Shown here: one piece after another, positions 32,684-41,592 of the stretch
Position numbering within the stretch: position 1 is the stretch's first letter
How the letters are laid out: the number at the start of each line of letters is the position of its first letter
DNA from: Pseudomonas sp. CCC3.1
GTDB taxonomy: Bacteria > Pseudomonadota > Gammaproteobacteria > Pseudomonadales > Pseudomonadaceae
Assembly: GCF_034347405.1 (NCBI RefSeq)
Contig: NZ_CP133778.1
Coordinates: 4,532,501-4,596,500 of the forward strand
Length of the DNA stretch: 64,000 nucleotides
Reading direction: 5' to 3'
The notes under the pieces: model-generated
The model's input: the letters and a program-made list of their open reading frames with translations, nothing else
What the model was told of the DNA's origin: nothing
Database searches by the model: none
Program-made: the position numbers and the translations under genes

Positions 32684-35428
32684 CAACTCCGACTGATCAA
32701 CCACTGGCAACTCCACGCAAAACCGGGCCCCGTGCCCGGTATTGCTGACGCTTAACCGCCCGCCCATGTTGTCGATAATGCCGTAGCTCACGGACAACCC
32801 CAGCCCGGTGCCCAACCCAATCGGCTTGGTGGTAAAGAATGGTTCAAAGATCCGCTCCAGCAATCGCGGATCAATACCCCCCGCGTTGTCTTCGACCCAC
32901 AGGCGCACGCAGTTGCCGCACGCTTGCGCGCTCAAGGTAATCCAGGGCTGGAACTCACGGTCGGTTTCACGCTTGCTCATCAGGGCATCACGGGCGTTGA
33001 CCAGCAAGTTGATCAGCACTTGTTCCAACTGGTCGGCGTGGCCGCGAACCAGCAAGGTGCTCTCCAGACTTTCACTGCGCAACTCCACACCTTTGCCCCG
33101 CAAGCCTTCGCCGAGCAAGGCCAGCGTCCCTTCCAGCGCTTGCACCGGGTTGAACACTTGCTGCTCGACCTCAGAACGGCGGCCGAACACCCGCATATGG
33201 TCGACCACCCGCGCCGCACGCTGGATTTGCGCGTCTATGCGGGCGAGTTTGTCTTGCAGGTAATCAACCTGTACATCGCCGTTGCTCAGGCGCTTGAGCA
33301 CATTGACGATGGCCATGCGCATCACGTTCAGCGGCTGATTGATCTCATGGGCAAGGCCGGTGGCCATTTCACCCAGGGTGGCCATTTTGGCGCTGTGGGT
33401 CAGTTGCTGTTGCGAGCGACGCACCTCGGTGTTGTCTCGGCCCACGGCCTGGATTTCCAACAGCGTGCCCTCGGCGTCAAATACGCCGCGATCCGACCAC
33501 ACCCACCAGGCGTATTCACGCCCCGGCAGTTGCAAGCTGATTTCGGCCGTACTGACCGGGTTTTCCGGGCTTAACTTTGAGATGCGCTGCACAAACGCTT
33601 CGCGCTGCTCGGCCGAGAGCCAACTGCCCAGGTTGATCCCCGCCAGTTGTTCGGTGGTGCATTCCAGGTAGTGGGCCAGCGGCTGGTTACCGAAGGTCAG
33701 GGTCAAATCCGGCTGGTAACGACAAATCATTGCCGGGGAATCTTCGACCAGAATCCGGTAGCGCTCTTCACTGCGCTTGACCCGTTCAGCCGTCTCGGTG
33801 GCTTCGGTGACGTCCAGCCACAGCCCGACGGCTTCAACCGGCAATCCCACGTCATCGCGCAATAATTTGGCTTCATCCAGCAGCCAGTGATAATTGCCGC
33901 CTCGATCACGCAGGCGATAGCGACTGCGGGCGCTGCCATTTCGCAGCAGTTGGCGGGTGCGCTCAAAATACTGTTCGCGGTCGTCGGGGTGAATCCACTC
34001 GATCAGCTCGGCCCCCGTGCTCTCGGCCAACGTCCAGCCGAGCAATGGCTGCAAGCTGTCGCTGAAGAACTCAGGCAGCAACGCGCCTTCTTCATACCGC
34101 TGCACATAGATCACCGCTGGTGAGCTGGCGATTAAATTGTTCAGCCGGGCGTGTGCGGCGTCGGCCTGTAGCTGCTGATGTTTGATGTCGCTGACATCCA
34201 GCATGAAACCCACAATGCGCCGCTCCGGGCCGGTACCCAGCACTTGGCCCTGAACCCGGTACCACGGCGCTGTCTGGGCACTCTGCGGCTGATGCAGTCG
34301 CGCACAGAACAATAACGTGGTGCCGTGTTCCAGCAACTCATTGAAACGGTAGTTCAGTTCGTCACGATCAACAGGATGAAACAGCGCCAGCCAGGCATCA
34401 CGTGTCAGCGGCTCCTGTGTCGACAGCAAGCTCGCACCCAGCTGCGGAGCCAACTGCACCTGCTGAAGGCTCGTGGACCATTCCCACCAGCCGGTCCCCA
34501 GTAGTTCTTGCAGGGCGTGCGTGCGCACTTGTTGCTGCTGGTGTTGCTGCTCACGCAAGCGGTCCAGCAGCGGCCCGGCCAAACCCGCGCACACTTGCAG
34601 CCAGTCGCTCGCACTCATCTGCGGGCCATGCAACGACGCCGGGTAAAACCCCAGCAGCAGCCAGGCCGACAACCCTTGTTGATCGTAATACGGCACCAGC
34701 ACACCGTCGGCATTGCCAAACAGGTCGTTGAGCCGCGGGTTGCCGTCACGCTCAACCCGCTGGGGAGACGAGCCGGTAAGCGGGTCGAACAAACCGCCCA
34801 GCATTTGCCCTGCCGTCCAAAGCTTTGGAGCATCAAACGCGTGATACGCGCTGTACAGGTACCAGCCGGGCTGAGACTCATCGCGCAGGGCCAGCGCCAT
34901 GCAAGGCACGCGTCCATGCTGGGCCACGTTTTGCAGCGCTTCATCTGCCACTTCAGACAACCGCGTGAAACCGCATTGGCGCAGTTGCTCGCCCACCCGC
35001 AGGGTTAATTGCGTGCATTGCTCTCGGCTGCGGGCCTGCTGGCTGCCGAGCCTTAAATCGCTGATGTCCAGCAGTTGCAAGAGCCAGCCGTCTGCCTGCG
35101 GCTGGACCCAGCCACGGGTGTGTACCACCCGCAGGCCCACGCATTGAAAATCGAGATCAAGGCTTTGCCCGACCCAATCTGCCGGTACCCCTTCAAGCGC
35201 CATTGTGCTGCCCGGCACCATGTAATCGAGCAACAGGCGTGGCGCTCCATGACCCTGGCCCCGCGCCAGGCCATAACGTTGCAGGCCGTGGGTTTCCAAT
35301 ACGCGCCCTTGATGATCAAGGACCAACTGAATACCCGCTTCGGAACGGGCCAGCGGCTCAGAAAACGCAGGCACGCGTTCGTTGGACCGCCCCAGTAACC
35401 GCTCAAATACCCCGTCATCGCGATTCAA
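32672..35428 (-). CDS. pprA: PAS-domain sensor histidine kinase PprA
   Basis: 918-residue sensor kinase without obvious membrane segments. It has an N-terminal PAS/GAF-like region, then two or three PAS domains (about 430-680; PAS signatures HPDDREQYFERTR and GFMLDVSD), a HisKA domain with phospho-His in GLAHEINQPLN (about 690) and HATPase (N box QVLINLLVNARDAL, G1 DNAGGIDP, G2 GTGLGLSVSYG). It pairs with PprB 1.1 kb away to control Flp/Tad adhesion genes. The start is TTG at 35428, overlapping the tadF stop as TTGA; no in-frame ATG exists nearby and translation is probably coupled. Confidence 0.85.
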   Translation of the reverse strand: MNRDDGVFERLLGRSNERVPAFSEPLARSEAGIQLVLDHQGRVLETHGLQRYGLARGQGHGAPRLLLDYMVPGSTMALEGVPADWVGQSLDLDFQCVGLRVVHTRGWVQPQADGWLLQLLDISDLRLGSQQARSREQCTQLTLRVGEQLRQCGFTRLSEVADEALQNVAQHGRVPCMALALRDESQPGWYLYSAYHAFDAPKLWTAGQMLGGLFDPLTGSSPQRVERDGNPRLNDLFGNADGVLVPYYDQQGLSAWLLLGFYPASLHGPQMSASDWLQVCAGLAGPLLDRLREQQHQQQQVRTHALQELLGTGWWEWSTSLQQVQLAPQLGASLLSTQEPLTRDAWLALFHPVDRDELNYRFNELLEHGTTLLFCARLHQPQSAQTAPWYRVQGQVLGTGPERRIVGFMLDVSDIKHQQLQADAAHARLNNLIASSPAVIYVQRYEEGALLPEFFSDSLQPLLGWTLAESTGAELIEWIHPDDREQYFERTRQLLRNGSARSRYRLRDRGGNYHWLLDEAKLLRDDVGLPVEAVGLWLDVTEATETAERVKRSEERYRILVEDSPAMICRYQPDLTLTFGNQPLAHYLECTTEQLAGINLGSWLSAEQREAFVQRISKLSPENPVSTAEISLQLPGREYAWWVWSDRGVFDAEGTLLEIQAVGRDNTEVRRSQQQLTHSAKMATLGEMATGLAHEINQPLNVMRMAIVNVLKRLSNGDVQVDYLQDKLARIDAQIQRAARVVDHMRVFGRRSEVEQQVFNPVQALEGTLALLGEGLRGKGVELRSESLESTLLVRGHADQLEQVLINLLVNARDALMSKRETDREFQPWITLSAQACGNCVRLWVEDNAGGIDPRLLERIFEPFFTTKPIGLGTGLGLSVSYGIIDNMGGRLSVSNTGHGARFCVELPVVDQSELSKD

Positions 35429-35871
35429 AGTTGCAGACTCGACTGGGCCTGTAAATCATCCGGCAAACTGGGCACCGTGATACCCGGCAGCTTGAGCACC
35501 GGCATGATATTGCTCAATGCCGTAGACGGAAGCTTGACCGTCACCTTCAGAATTTTGTTGTTGAGGTCATACTCCGCTTTTTTCTGGATCGAGTCTCGCA
35601 CCGCAGACGGCACCCAGGTCAGCTTGTCCGTCAACACGTCAGTCGCCACCTTTTCCACCGCCTCTTTGTAAGCCTTGTCCGTTAGCGACGTCGGATCAAC
35701 AGCCACGCTGCGCCGCACGGCCTCAGCCGTCGAGTTGTTGAATGACTGCATCAGCAGCAACGGCAAGCTGTAGCTGACAACGCCGTAGAGAACTGCGAAA
35801 AAGATCACAAATACCAACGCGAACTCAATCGCGACGGCACCTTTTTGCTTCTGAGGAAGGCCTGTTTTCAT
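35425..35871 (-). CDS. tadF: TadE/TadF-like minor pseudopilin
   Basis: 148-residue protein: short basic leader, then a prepilin-like hydrophobic segment with conserved Glu (QKQKGAVAIEFALVFVIFFAVLYGVVSYSLPLL, residues 7-39; G/A cleavage site before the +5 Glu). This is the TadE-type pseudopilin pattern processed by the Tad prepilin peptidase. ATG 35871 is preferred to the upstream in-frame start at 35910. It precedes pprA in the same transcript and is divergent from fppA, the peptidase that would process it. Confidence 0.82.
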   Translation of the reverse strand: MKTGLPQKQKGAVAIEFALVFVIFFAVLYGVVSYSLPLLLMQSFNNSTAEAVRRSVAVDPTSLTDKAYKEAVEKVATDVLTDKLTWVPSAVRDSIQKKAEYDLNNKILKVTVKLPSTALSNIMPVLKLPGITVPSLPDDLQAQSSLQL

Positions 35872-35942
35872 GACTGCGTCTACCCTGCCAATCGACCGTA
35901 ATATCATCATAGAATCATTCGTAAAAAAGGGATGCTTAATAC

Positions 35943-36416
35943 GTGATTCACTTTCTTGTTGTGTTCATTTGGTTCATCGCCTGCGCCACCCAAGACCTCA
36001 TCCAGCGCCAGATCGCCAACAGCCTGACCTTTGGCGCAGCGGCACTGGCGCTGCTGTACATGCTCTGGACCGGCCACACCTGGCTCGGCGCCAGTGCAGG
36101 CGAAGGGGGCTGGGCGCTGTTGATCGCATTAGTCCTGACCCTGCCCGGCTATGCCTTGAACAAACTGGGCGCGGGCGATGTAAAACTGTTGATTGCCCTG
36201 GCGCTTGCAACCGATCGTCAGATGCTGCTGGGCACCTTTATCGGCGCGGGTCTTGGTGCCGGACTGTGGTACTGGCTGGCGCCAAAATTTCGGTCTTTGC
36301 TGAATCAACGGCTTAACCCTCACGGCATGGAACCTACCCTGCAAACGTCAAAAAAATTGCCTTTTGCACCTTTTCTACTCTTTGGCTTCACTGTGACGAC
36401 TTTGTGTATACCCTAG
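35943..36416 (+). CDS. fppA: Type IVb prepilin peptidase (A24 family)
   Basis: 157-residue inner-membrane aspartic peptidase lacking the methyltransferase domain of PilD. The two catalytic aspartates are D18 (ATQDLIQRQIAN) and D79 in GAGDVKLL. About five helices are predicted. FppA cleaves the leader of Flp pre-pilin. GTG start, with AAGGGATG some 11 bases before. The promoter region is shared with tadF and contains TTAATAC directly before the start. Confidence 0.87.
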   Translation: MIHFLVVFIWFIACATQDLIQRQIANSLTFGAAALALLYMLWTGHTWLGASAGEGGWALLIALVLTLPGYALNKLGAGDVKLLIALALATDRQMLLGTFIGAGLGAGLWYWLAPKFRSLLNQRLNPHGMEPTLQTSKKLPFAPFLLFGFTVTTLCIP

Positions 36417-36473
36417 TCAGAACGTAGGACTTATTTGATGTACAGCGTGGGAAACTACGTCTATGTTTTAAAA

Positions 36474-36496
36474 CCCCCCCCCATTCAAAAGAATGG
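36474..36496 (+). repeat. Nine-base poly-C tract followed by a hairpin upstream of pprB
   Basis: C9 at 36474-36482 (preceded by TTTTAAAA), with the last two C starting a small hairpin CCATTC-AAAA-GAATGG (36481-36496). It lies 58 bp before the pprB start codon. The tract is the longest single-base run I noticed in the window. Confidence 0.7.
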
Positions 36497-36539
36497 TCAA
36501 GGACGCCCAATATTTGGCTTGCCAGGCATGGAGTAACGC

Positions 36540-37319
36540 GTGAACAAGCTCACCTCTCTAATAAAAGTACTAGTGGTCGACGACCAACCTTTGATCGTCG
36601 AAGAACTCAGCGAATTTCTGGAAAGCAGCGGTTACCGCTGTGTGCCTTGCGTTTCCAGCCGTGAAGCAATTGCGGCTTTCGTCGCCGATCCCGAGATCAG
36701 TCTGGTGTTGTGTGACCTGCACATGCCCGACATGAACGGTATCGAGTTGACTCAGCACCTGCAGAAAATTGCCGGTAAACGCCGATTGTTTGAAAGCATC
36801 CTGCTGACCGGCCGAGCCGATAAACAGGACGTGATCAAAGCCTTGCGCATCGGTATTGCCGACTACTATCAAAAGCCGGTCGACCTGGACGAGTTGCTTG
36901 AGGGCATCAAACGTCAGGACGCGGTTTTGCAGGAGCGTAAAAAAACTGAACATCTGGGCCACCTGAATCAGAAAATGCAGTTTTTAGCCGCATCGATCGA
37001 CGGCCTTTATCACGACATGGAGTCCGTGATGCGCCCCGCGCAAACCGTGCCTTCCCCACCCCCTGAACAGGCTCAAGTCGAAGGTCAGGTCCCTCCCATA
37101 TTCAAACAGCTGTCACCGCGCCAACTGGATGTCGCCAAGCTCGTGGGCAAAGGCCAGACCAACTACCAGATCGCCTGTGACCTGGGCATTACCGAGAACA
37201 CGGTCAAGCTCTACGTGTCGCAAGTGCTGCGTCTGACCCACATGAATAACCGCACCCAACTGGCCCTGGCGTTGTCTCCTAGCGCCGCTAGCCAGCAGCA
37301 TCGGCAAACCGCGCACTAG
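36540..37319 (+). CDS. pprB: Response regulator PprB (REC-HTH LuxR type)
   Basis: 259-residue regulator: receiver domain (1-125) with acidic pair D14/D15, phospho-acceptor D59 (LCDLHMP), Thr in LLTGRA and Lys in YQKPVD. A linker of about 55 residues follows, then a LuxR/NarL-type helix-turn-helix (about 190-250, LSPRQLDVAKLVGKGQTNYQIACDLGITENTVKLYVSQVL). In P. aeruginosa PprB activates the flp-tad-rcp genes and other adhesins. GTG start. No clear Shine-Dalgarno; an AT/C-rich leader precedes it. Confidence 0.88.
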   Translation: MNKLTSLIKVLVVDDQPLIVEELSEFLESSGYRCVPCVSSREAIAAFVADPEISLVLCDLHMPDMNGIELTQHLQKIAGKRRLFESILLTGRADKQDVIKALRIGIADYYQKPVDLDELLEGIKRQDAVLQERKKTEHLGHLNQKMQFLAASIDGLYHDMESVMRPAQTVPSPPPEQAQVEGQVPPIFKQLSPRQLDVAKLVGKGQTNYQIACDLGITENTVKLYVSQVLRLTHMNNRTQLALALSPSAASQQHRQTAH

Positions 37320-37325
37320 CGCTTG

Positions 37326-37358
37326 AGCCACGCTCCGAGAGCCTGTTGGAGCGTGGCT
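37326..37358 (+). terminator. Hairpin after pprB
   Basis: Perfect 11-bp stem AGCCACGCTCC / GGAGCGTGGCT with an 11-nt loop, seven bases after the pprB stop. There is no T-run, so termination may need Rho or the hairpin may protect the 3' end. Confidence 0.5.
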
Positions 37359-37379
37359 AGCCGCAGCCCAAAAACCTCT

Positions 37380-37519
37380 GTAGCAGCTGCCGAGCTTCGC
37401 GAGGTTGCGTGCGATTGCGAAACGATCGTAAATGCTGAATACCTGATCCTCCTGAAAGATCGCGATAGCCGTTTTTACGACGACTACGTCGCCGGACGTA
37501 GCCTGCGGCAACTGCTACG
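37380..37519. repeat. Composite intergenic repeat related to the 165-bp family
   Basis: Outer arms GTAGCAGCTGCCGAGCTTCG and CCTGCGGCAACTGCTAC match the ends of the copies at 27896 and 57566, but the centre differs (CTGAATACCTGATCCTCCTG...). It fills the gap between pprB and the DUF3613 gene. Confidence 0.7.
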
Positions 37520-37545
37520 AATGTGCTTAAGCCACTCCTGCGACC

Positions 37546-37812
37546 TTACTCCTGCTTGGCCTTACCGCCTTCACTCTGCTTGTAGTACTCAGGTATCGGA
37601 TGCGTGTAGCTGTCCAGCCAGCGTTGCAGGCTGCGCTCGCGTTCTGCCGGGGTCGCCGTCTGGGTCACCGCAGACTTCGCCTGCCCATTGATCTGAAGCT
37701 GCAACCAGCGTTCGGTTTCCTGCTGCGACTGAGCCGCCGGCCCCGGCTGAATGGCCAGGGCACTCAATGGCAATACCGCCAGCAGCACGCCCACGTGAAT
37801 AGACACTTTCAT
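37546..37812 (-). CDS. DUF3613 periplasmic protein at the end of the tad operon
   Basis: 88-residue protein with a signal peptide (MKVSIHVGVLLAVLPLSALA, cleavage about residue 20) and a DUF3613 core (TERWLQLQINGQAKS, RERSLQRWLDSYTHPIPEYYKQ). ATG 37812 follows GGAGGTGTG. It is the last gene after tadD, 17 bp downstream. Function unknown; the position suggests an accessory of Tad assembly. Confidence 0.8.
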   Translation of the reverse strand: MKVSIHVGVLLAVLPLSALAIQPGPAAQSQQETERWLQLQINGQAKSAVTQTATPAERERSLQRWLDSYTHPIPEYYKQSEGGKAKQE

Positions 37813-37829
37813 GACACACCTCCACTGCA

Positions 37830-38522
37830 TTATTTGATCGCAGCAACCTGGTTGCTGGCAGGCCGGGCCTGGGTTTTAAGGGCTTGTGCTCTTGCCTGTG
37901 CATCACCTACCTGCTCAGGCGTCAACCCGGCACGCGTCACCAGTTCTGAGGCCTGTTTCCACTGGTCCTGATAAATCAGCAACGTCACCAGATTCAGCGC
38001 TGCCAACGAGTCTGTCTGCTTGAGCTCCAAAGCGGTCAAGAACTCAAAACGTGCTTCGTCGAGGCGCAGTTGATTGAGGTACACCACCCCCAGGTCATTG
38101 CGGATCTTGTCATCGGTGGGTGCGGCCTGCGCCGCCCGCTCAAGGTAGGTCACGGCCAACGTGTTATCCCCTCGCCCTGCAGCCAGTTGGCCCAGACCAT
38201 GATCACCTTCTGCGCTCAAACAGGTCCCCAACAGTCCGCGATACAACGGTCCGGCTTCCGGGCGCCCTAACTGGCGATAAATCCGCGCCTTGCGCAACTG
38301 CACTTGGGCATAACGCTCCGGCAGGCTTTGCAGGTTGGCCAGGCTGGCGTGCAACTTGCCTTCCTTGGCCATGTCGTCTGCCAGGTTCATCGACAGCTCC
38401 TGATCGCCACTCAACTTGGCGCAACTGCCTTCGGTCATGGACAGCCACGGCGGATTGCTCTGGCCTCCGGTCGCGCACCCGCCCAACAGCAACAACACAC
38501 AGACGGCGATGATGGCTTTCAT
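37830..38522 (-). CDS. tadD: Tad pilus lipoprotein TadD (TPR pilotin)
   Basis: 230-residue lipoprotein (MKAIIAVCVLLLLGGC, lipid Cys about 16) with TPR-like helices (NTLAVTYLERAAQAAPTDDKIRNDLGVVYLNQLRLDEARFEFLTALEL, about 120-170). TadD-type pilotins help the RcpA secretin reach the outer membrane. ATG 38522 has GGAG eight bases upstream. Downstream of tadC by 14 bp in the rcpC-to-DUF3613 operon. Confidence 0.87.
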   Translation of the reverse strand: MKAIIAVCVLLLLGGCATGGQSNPPWLSMTEGSCAKLSGDQELSMNLADDMAKEGKLHASLANLQSLPERYAQVQLRKARIYRQLGRPEAGPLYRGLLGTCLSAEGDHGLGQLAAGRGDNTLAVTYLERAAQAAPTDDKIRNDLGVVYLNQLRLDEARFEFLTALELKQTDSLAALNLVTLLIYQDQWKQASELVTRAGLTPEQVGDAQARAQALKTQARPASNQVAAIK

Positions 38523-38536
38523 AGACAGACTCCAGA

Positions 38537-39421
38537 TCAAGAAGTAAACGCGCGTGAGATAGCGACAAAGCTCGGCCCGGCCAAAACGATCATGAGCGCC
38601 GGGAACAGAAACGCCATCATCACTACCGACATCTTCGCGGACATTTTGGAGATGTATTCCTCCATACGGGTCATGCGCCGGTCATCGAGAAGCTCTTTAA
38701 GGGTCTGCAACGACTTCATCGCGCCACCCCCCTGTTGAATCAATTGCTGAAGAATCACGCAGGTGTCATTGAACTCATCCACTTCCAGCATGCTCGCGGT
38801 TTTGCTCAGTTCCTGGCTCAACTCCAACCCTGAGTCGACCCGGGACAGAATCAGCCGTAACTCGCCAGTGAGCACCGGCAGCAACTGCCGCCCCTCCGTG
38901 CTCAGCACCCGCAGTGCCTGCTCAACGGCCATGCCTGACTCAAACAAAATGCGTAGCAAAGGGATGAAGGTCGACACTTCTATCGCCACTTCTTCCTGCC
39001 GCTTTTTTGCGACGTAAGCCAGCATTCGCTTGGGTATCAGATAGCCCACAGCCAAAGCGCACAGCAGCACAACCAGCAGGTTGCCCGAGCGCGGAAAGAA
39101 CAACTCGTGCCCTAAAAACACCAGCCCGGCGAACGCGACCGGCGTGCCGACCTGAAACGCGGCAAACAACGAGCGTTGGCTCGCGTTACGCCAACCCACA
39201 CGGTTAAGCAGTGTCTGGGTTTCGGTGTCCAGCGAAACGGAGCGCTGTCCAAATTTGCTGTCACCCAGCGCTCGCATCCAGAGACGCAGTTTGCTCGGCC
39301 CGGTTTTGTCACCGTCCAGGCGTTGTATCACCCGCTGCTGGCGCATACGGTCCTGGACCATGTTGTTGATCAGCAATCCCAGCACGCCGAGCAGCAGCGC
39401 TGCGCAAATTACATAGGCCAT
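38537..39421 (-). CDS. tadC: Tad inner-membrane platform protein TadC
   Basis: 294-residue type II secretion F-domain protein: N-terminal helix (MAYVICAALLLGVLGLLINN), helices at about 85-130, the cytoplasmic F domain (EVAIEVSTFIPLLRILFESGMAVEQALRVLSTEG) and C-terminal helices (VVMMAFLFPALMIVLAGPSF). With TadB it forms the platform driven by the ATPase TadA. ATG 39421 has GGAG eight bases upstream and follows the TadB stop by one base. Confidence 0.92.
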   Translation of the reverse strand: MAYVICAALLLGVLGLLINNMVQDRMRQQRVIQRLDGDKTGPSKLRLWMRALGDSKFGQRSVSLDTETQTLLNRVGWRNASQRSLFAAFQVGTPVAFAGLVFLGHELFFPRSGNLLVVLLCALAVGYLIPKRMLAYVAKKRQEEVAIEVSTFIPLLRILFESGMAVEQALRVLSTEGRQLLPVLTGELRLILSRVDSGLELSQELSKTASMLEVDEFNDTCVILQQLIQQGGGAMKSLQTLKELLDDRRMTRMEEYISKMSAKMSVVMMAFLFPALMIVLAGPSFVAISRAFTS

Positions 39422-39422
39422 G

Positions 39423-40307
39423 TCATACGCTCCGCACCATGCGCCACAGCGCAAAACTACCCAATAGTTGCATGCCAAGTGCTATCAGCAACATGTGCTG
39501 ACCGCCCGGGTCATGCCACATTTTGAGCATGTAGCCCGGGTTGGTGAGCATGAAATAGCCCACCACCAACACCGGCAACAGGCCCAACACCCACGCCGTT
39601 ACACGGGTTTCACCCGTCATGGCTTTCAGCTTGCGGGCACCTTGTTCGCGCTCACGAATCAGGACCATCAGATTGGTCAGCAGCTCACTGGCATTGCCGC
39701 CATAACGATGGTTAACCTTAAGTCCCAGGGCGAACATGCGAAATTCGTCGCGCTCATACAGCTCAGCAAAATCTTGTACCGCCTCAGGCAAGCTCACCCC
39801 TAGCTGCACGTTGCGCGACACGCGGCTGATACTGCTTTTGAGCGGTTCATTGGCCGCGTCGATGGCAGTCAACACGGCATCGGACAAGGTGCGGCCAGCC
39901 TTCAAACTGCGCACGCAGTGATCAAGCAATTGTGGCAGTTGCGACACCATGCGCCGCACCCGGCGGTGGTAGCGCCAGCTGACAAACAATTTCAGTACCA
40001 CGGGCGGCAATACCACAAACGCAAGCAAGAACACCCAGCCACCGAGCAGTCCCGCCAGCAGCGCAACCCCCAGCCAAATGCTCAACCACAACCCCAGGCG
40101 CTCCGAAGGACGGGCCAGCCCGGCCTGTAAAAACGCCCGGTCCAGCCATGCGATACCTGGCGCTTTTTCTACCGTTTGCGGCAAGCCTTCGCTCAAGCGG
40201 TCCAGCACCCGATTGGTCGCCGGGTCACGCAGCGTGCGATAGGCCAGGTTCATCGACATCCCGAACATCAACACACTGATCGTAAAAAGCACTAAGGAGG
40301 GAGTCAT
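39423..40307 (-). CDS. tadB: Tad inner-membrane platform protein TadB
   Basis: 294-residue type II secretion F-domain protein (DHCVRSLKAGRTLSDAVLTAIDAANEPLKSSISRVSRNVQLGVSLPEAVQDFAELYERDE). It has helices at the N-terminus, at about 90-120 (LGVALLAGLLGGWVFLLAFVVLPP) and at the C-terminus. It is the partner of TadC in the pilus platform. The start ATG 40307 lies inside a GGAGGGAGTC context (ribosome site AAGGAGGG). It starts 11 bp after the tadA stop. Confidence 0.92.
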   Translation of the reverse strand: MTPSLVLFTISVLMFGMSMNLAYRTLRDPATNRVLDRLSEGLPQTVEKAPGIAWLDRAFLQAGLARPSERLGLWLSIWLGVALLAGLLGGWVFLLAFVVLPPVVLKLFVSWRYHRRVRRMVSQLPQLLDHCVRSLKAGRTLSDAVLTAIDAANEPLKSSISRVSRNVQLGVSLPEAVQDFAELYERDEFRMFALGLKVNHRYGGNASELLTNLMVLIREREQGARKLKAMTGETRVTAWVLGLLPVLVVGYFMLTNPGYMLKMWHDPGGQHMLLIALGMQLLGSFALWRMVRSV

Positions 40308-40317
40308 GTTCAGCCCC

Positions 40318-41592
40318 TCAGCCGTTGGCATTCAAAATCGGATCACGACGTAACTTGTCGCCTGCCGGGTTCTGCGCTTCGCGCATAAAGCCAAAGCCGG
40401 TGCGCTTGTCGAGGCGGAACAGCGTGTTGGTGACGTACACATCGTCACGCACACCGACCACCTCCAGCACTTCACTGACACACCGCCGACCATCCGGCAT
40501 GCGCGTCAGCTGGATGATCACGTCCAACGCAGCGCAAATCATTTGGCGCAGGGTTTTCTCTGCCACCGTCCGCCCGGTCAAACCGACCAGGGTTTCCAGA
40601 CGCAGCAAGGCATCTTGTGCAGTGTTGGCGTGCACCGTGCTCATCGAACCATCGTGACCGGTGTTCATCGCGGTCATCACGTCGAGCACTTCAACGCCCC
40701 GAATCTCGCCGAGGATGATGCGGTCCGGACGCATCCGCAGGGCGTTTCGAATCAGGTCGCTGGATTTGACTTCACCGTGCCCTTCGGCATTCGGCGGGCG
40801 GGTTTCGAGGCGCACCACGTGCGGGTGGGCCAATTGCAATTCAGCCACGTCTTCGATGGTGACCAGACGTTCATGCGGGTTGATCAGTTGACTCAGGATG
40901 TTCAGCAACGTGGTTTTACCGGTACCGGTACCGCCGCTGATCAAGATGTTGCAACGCTTGCCCACCGCGTCCTGGAAAAATTCGTAGATCGCCTGATCGA
41001 TGGTTTGCATCGCCACCAGGTCGCTGCTTTTGAGCATATCCTTGCGAAATTTCCGAATCGACAGACAGGGGCCGTCCAGCGCAATCGGCGGGATGATCGC
41101 ATTGACCCGGCTACCATCCGGCAGGCGCGCATCGACCATCGGTGACGACTCATCCAGGCGCCGACCGAGCGGCGCCAGAATGCGTTGCATCACCCGCTCA
41201 ACGTGGTGATCGTCGATAAAACGCAGATCGCTCTGGCTCAAAATCCCCGCACGTTCCACAAACACCCGGTGCGGGCCGTTGACCAGAATCTCGGTCACGG
41301 CCGGGTCGCGCAGCAGCACTTCAAGCGGTCCGAAACCGGTCAGTTCATCGACGATCTCTTCAGCCAGCCGCTCCATCTCATAACGCGATATGGCCAGGTG
41401 CAGGCGCGATACATATTCAGCCACACGATCCGTCACAAATTGCGACAAAGCGTGACGCGAATCTTCCAGCAGATTTTTTCCGCTCTCCTCAAGGGCATCA
41501 ATGATGTAACGGTGCAGCACCAGTTTCAGGCCGTCGTGGTCGGCGTGCCCGTCTTTGTACAAGCCAGAACCGAATAACTGTTCATTGGTCAT
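40318..41592 (-). CDS. tadA: Tad secretion ATPase TadA (CpaF)
   Basis: 424-residue type II/IV secretion ATPase. It shows an N-terminal helical domain (YIIDALEESGKNLLEDSRHALSQF), Walker A ISGGTGTGKTTLL (about 215-227), the Asp box RLVTIEDVAELQL, a His box TGHDGSMSTVHANT and Walker B DRIILGEIRG. It powers Flp pilus extrusion and, in the related Caulobacter system, retraction. ATG 41592 overlaps the tadZ stop by ATGA; the upstream start at 41619 is rejected. Confidence 0.94.
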   Translation of the reverse strand: MTNEQLFGSGLYKDGHADHDGLKLVLHRYIIDALEESGKNLLEDSRHALSQFVTDRVAEYVSRLHLAISRYEMERLAEEIVDELTGFGPLEVLLRDPAVTEILVNGPHRVFVERAGILSQSDLRFIDDHHVERVMQRILAPLGRRLDESSPMVDARLPDGSRVNAIIPPIALDGPCLSIRKFRKDMLKSSDLVAMQTIDQAIYEFFQDAVGKRCNILISGGTGTGKTTLLNILSQLINPHERLVTIEDVAELQLAHPHVVRLETRPPNAEGHGEVKSSDLIRNALRMRPDRIILGEIRGVEVLDVMTAMNTGHDGSMSTVHANTAQDALLRLETLVGLTGRTVAEKTLRQMICAALDVIIQLTRMPDGRRCVSEVLEVVGVRDDVYVTNTLFRLDKRTGFGFMREAQNPAGDKLRRDPILNANG

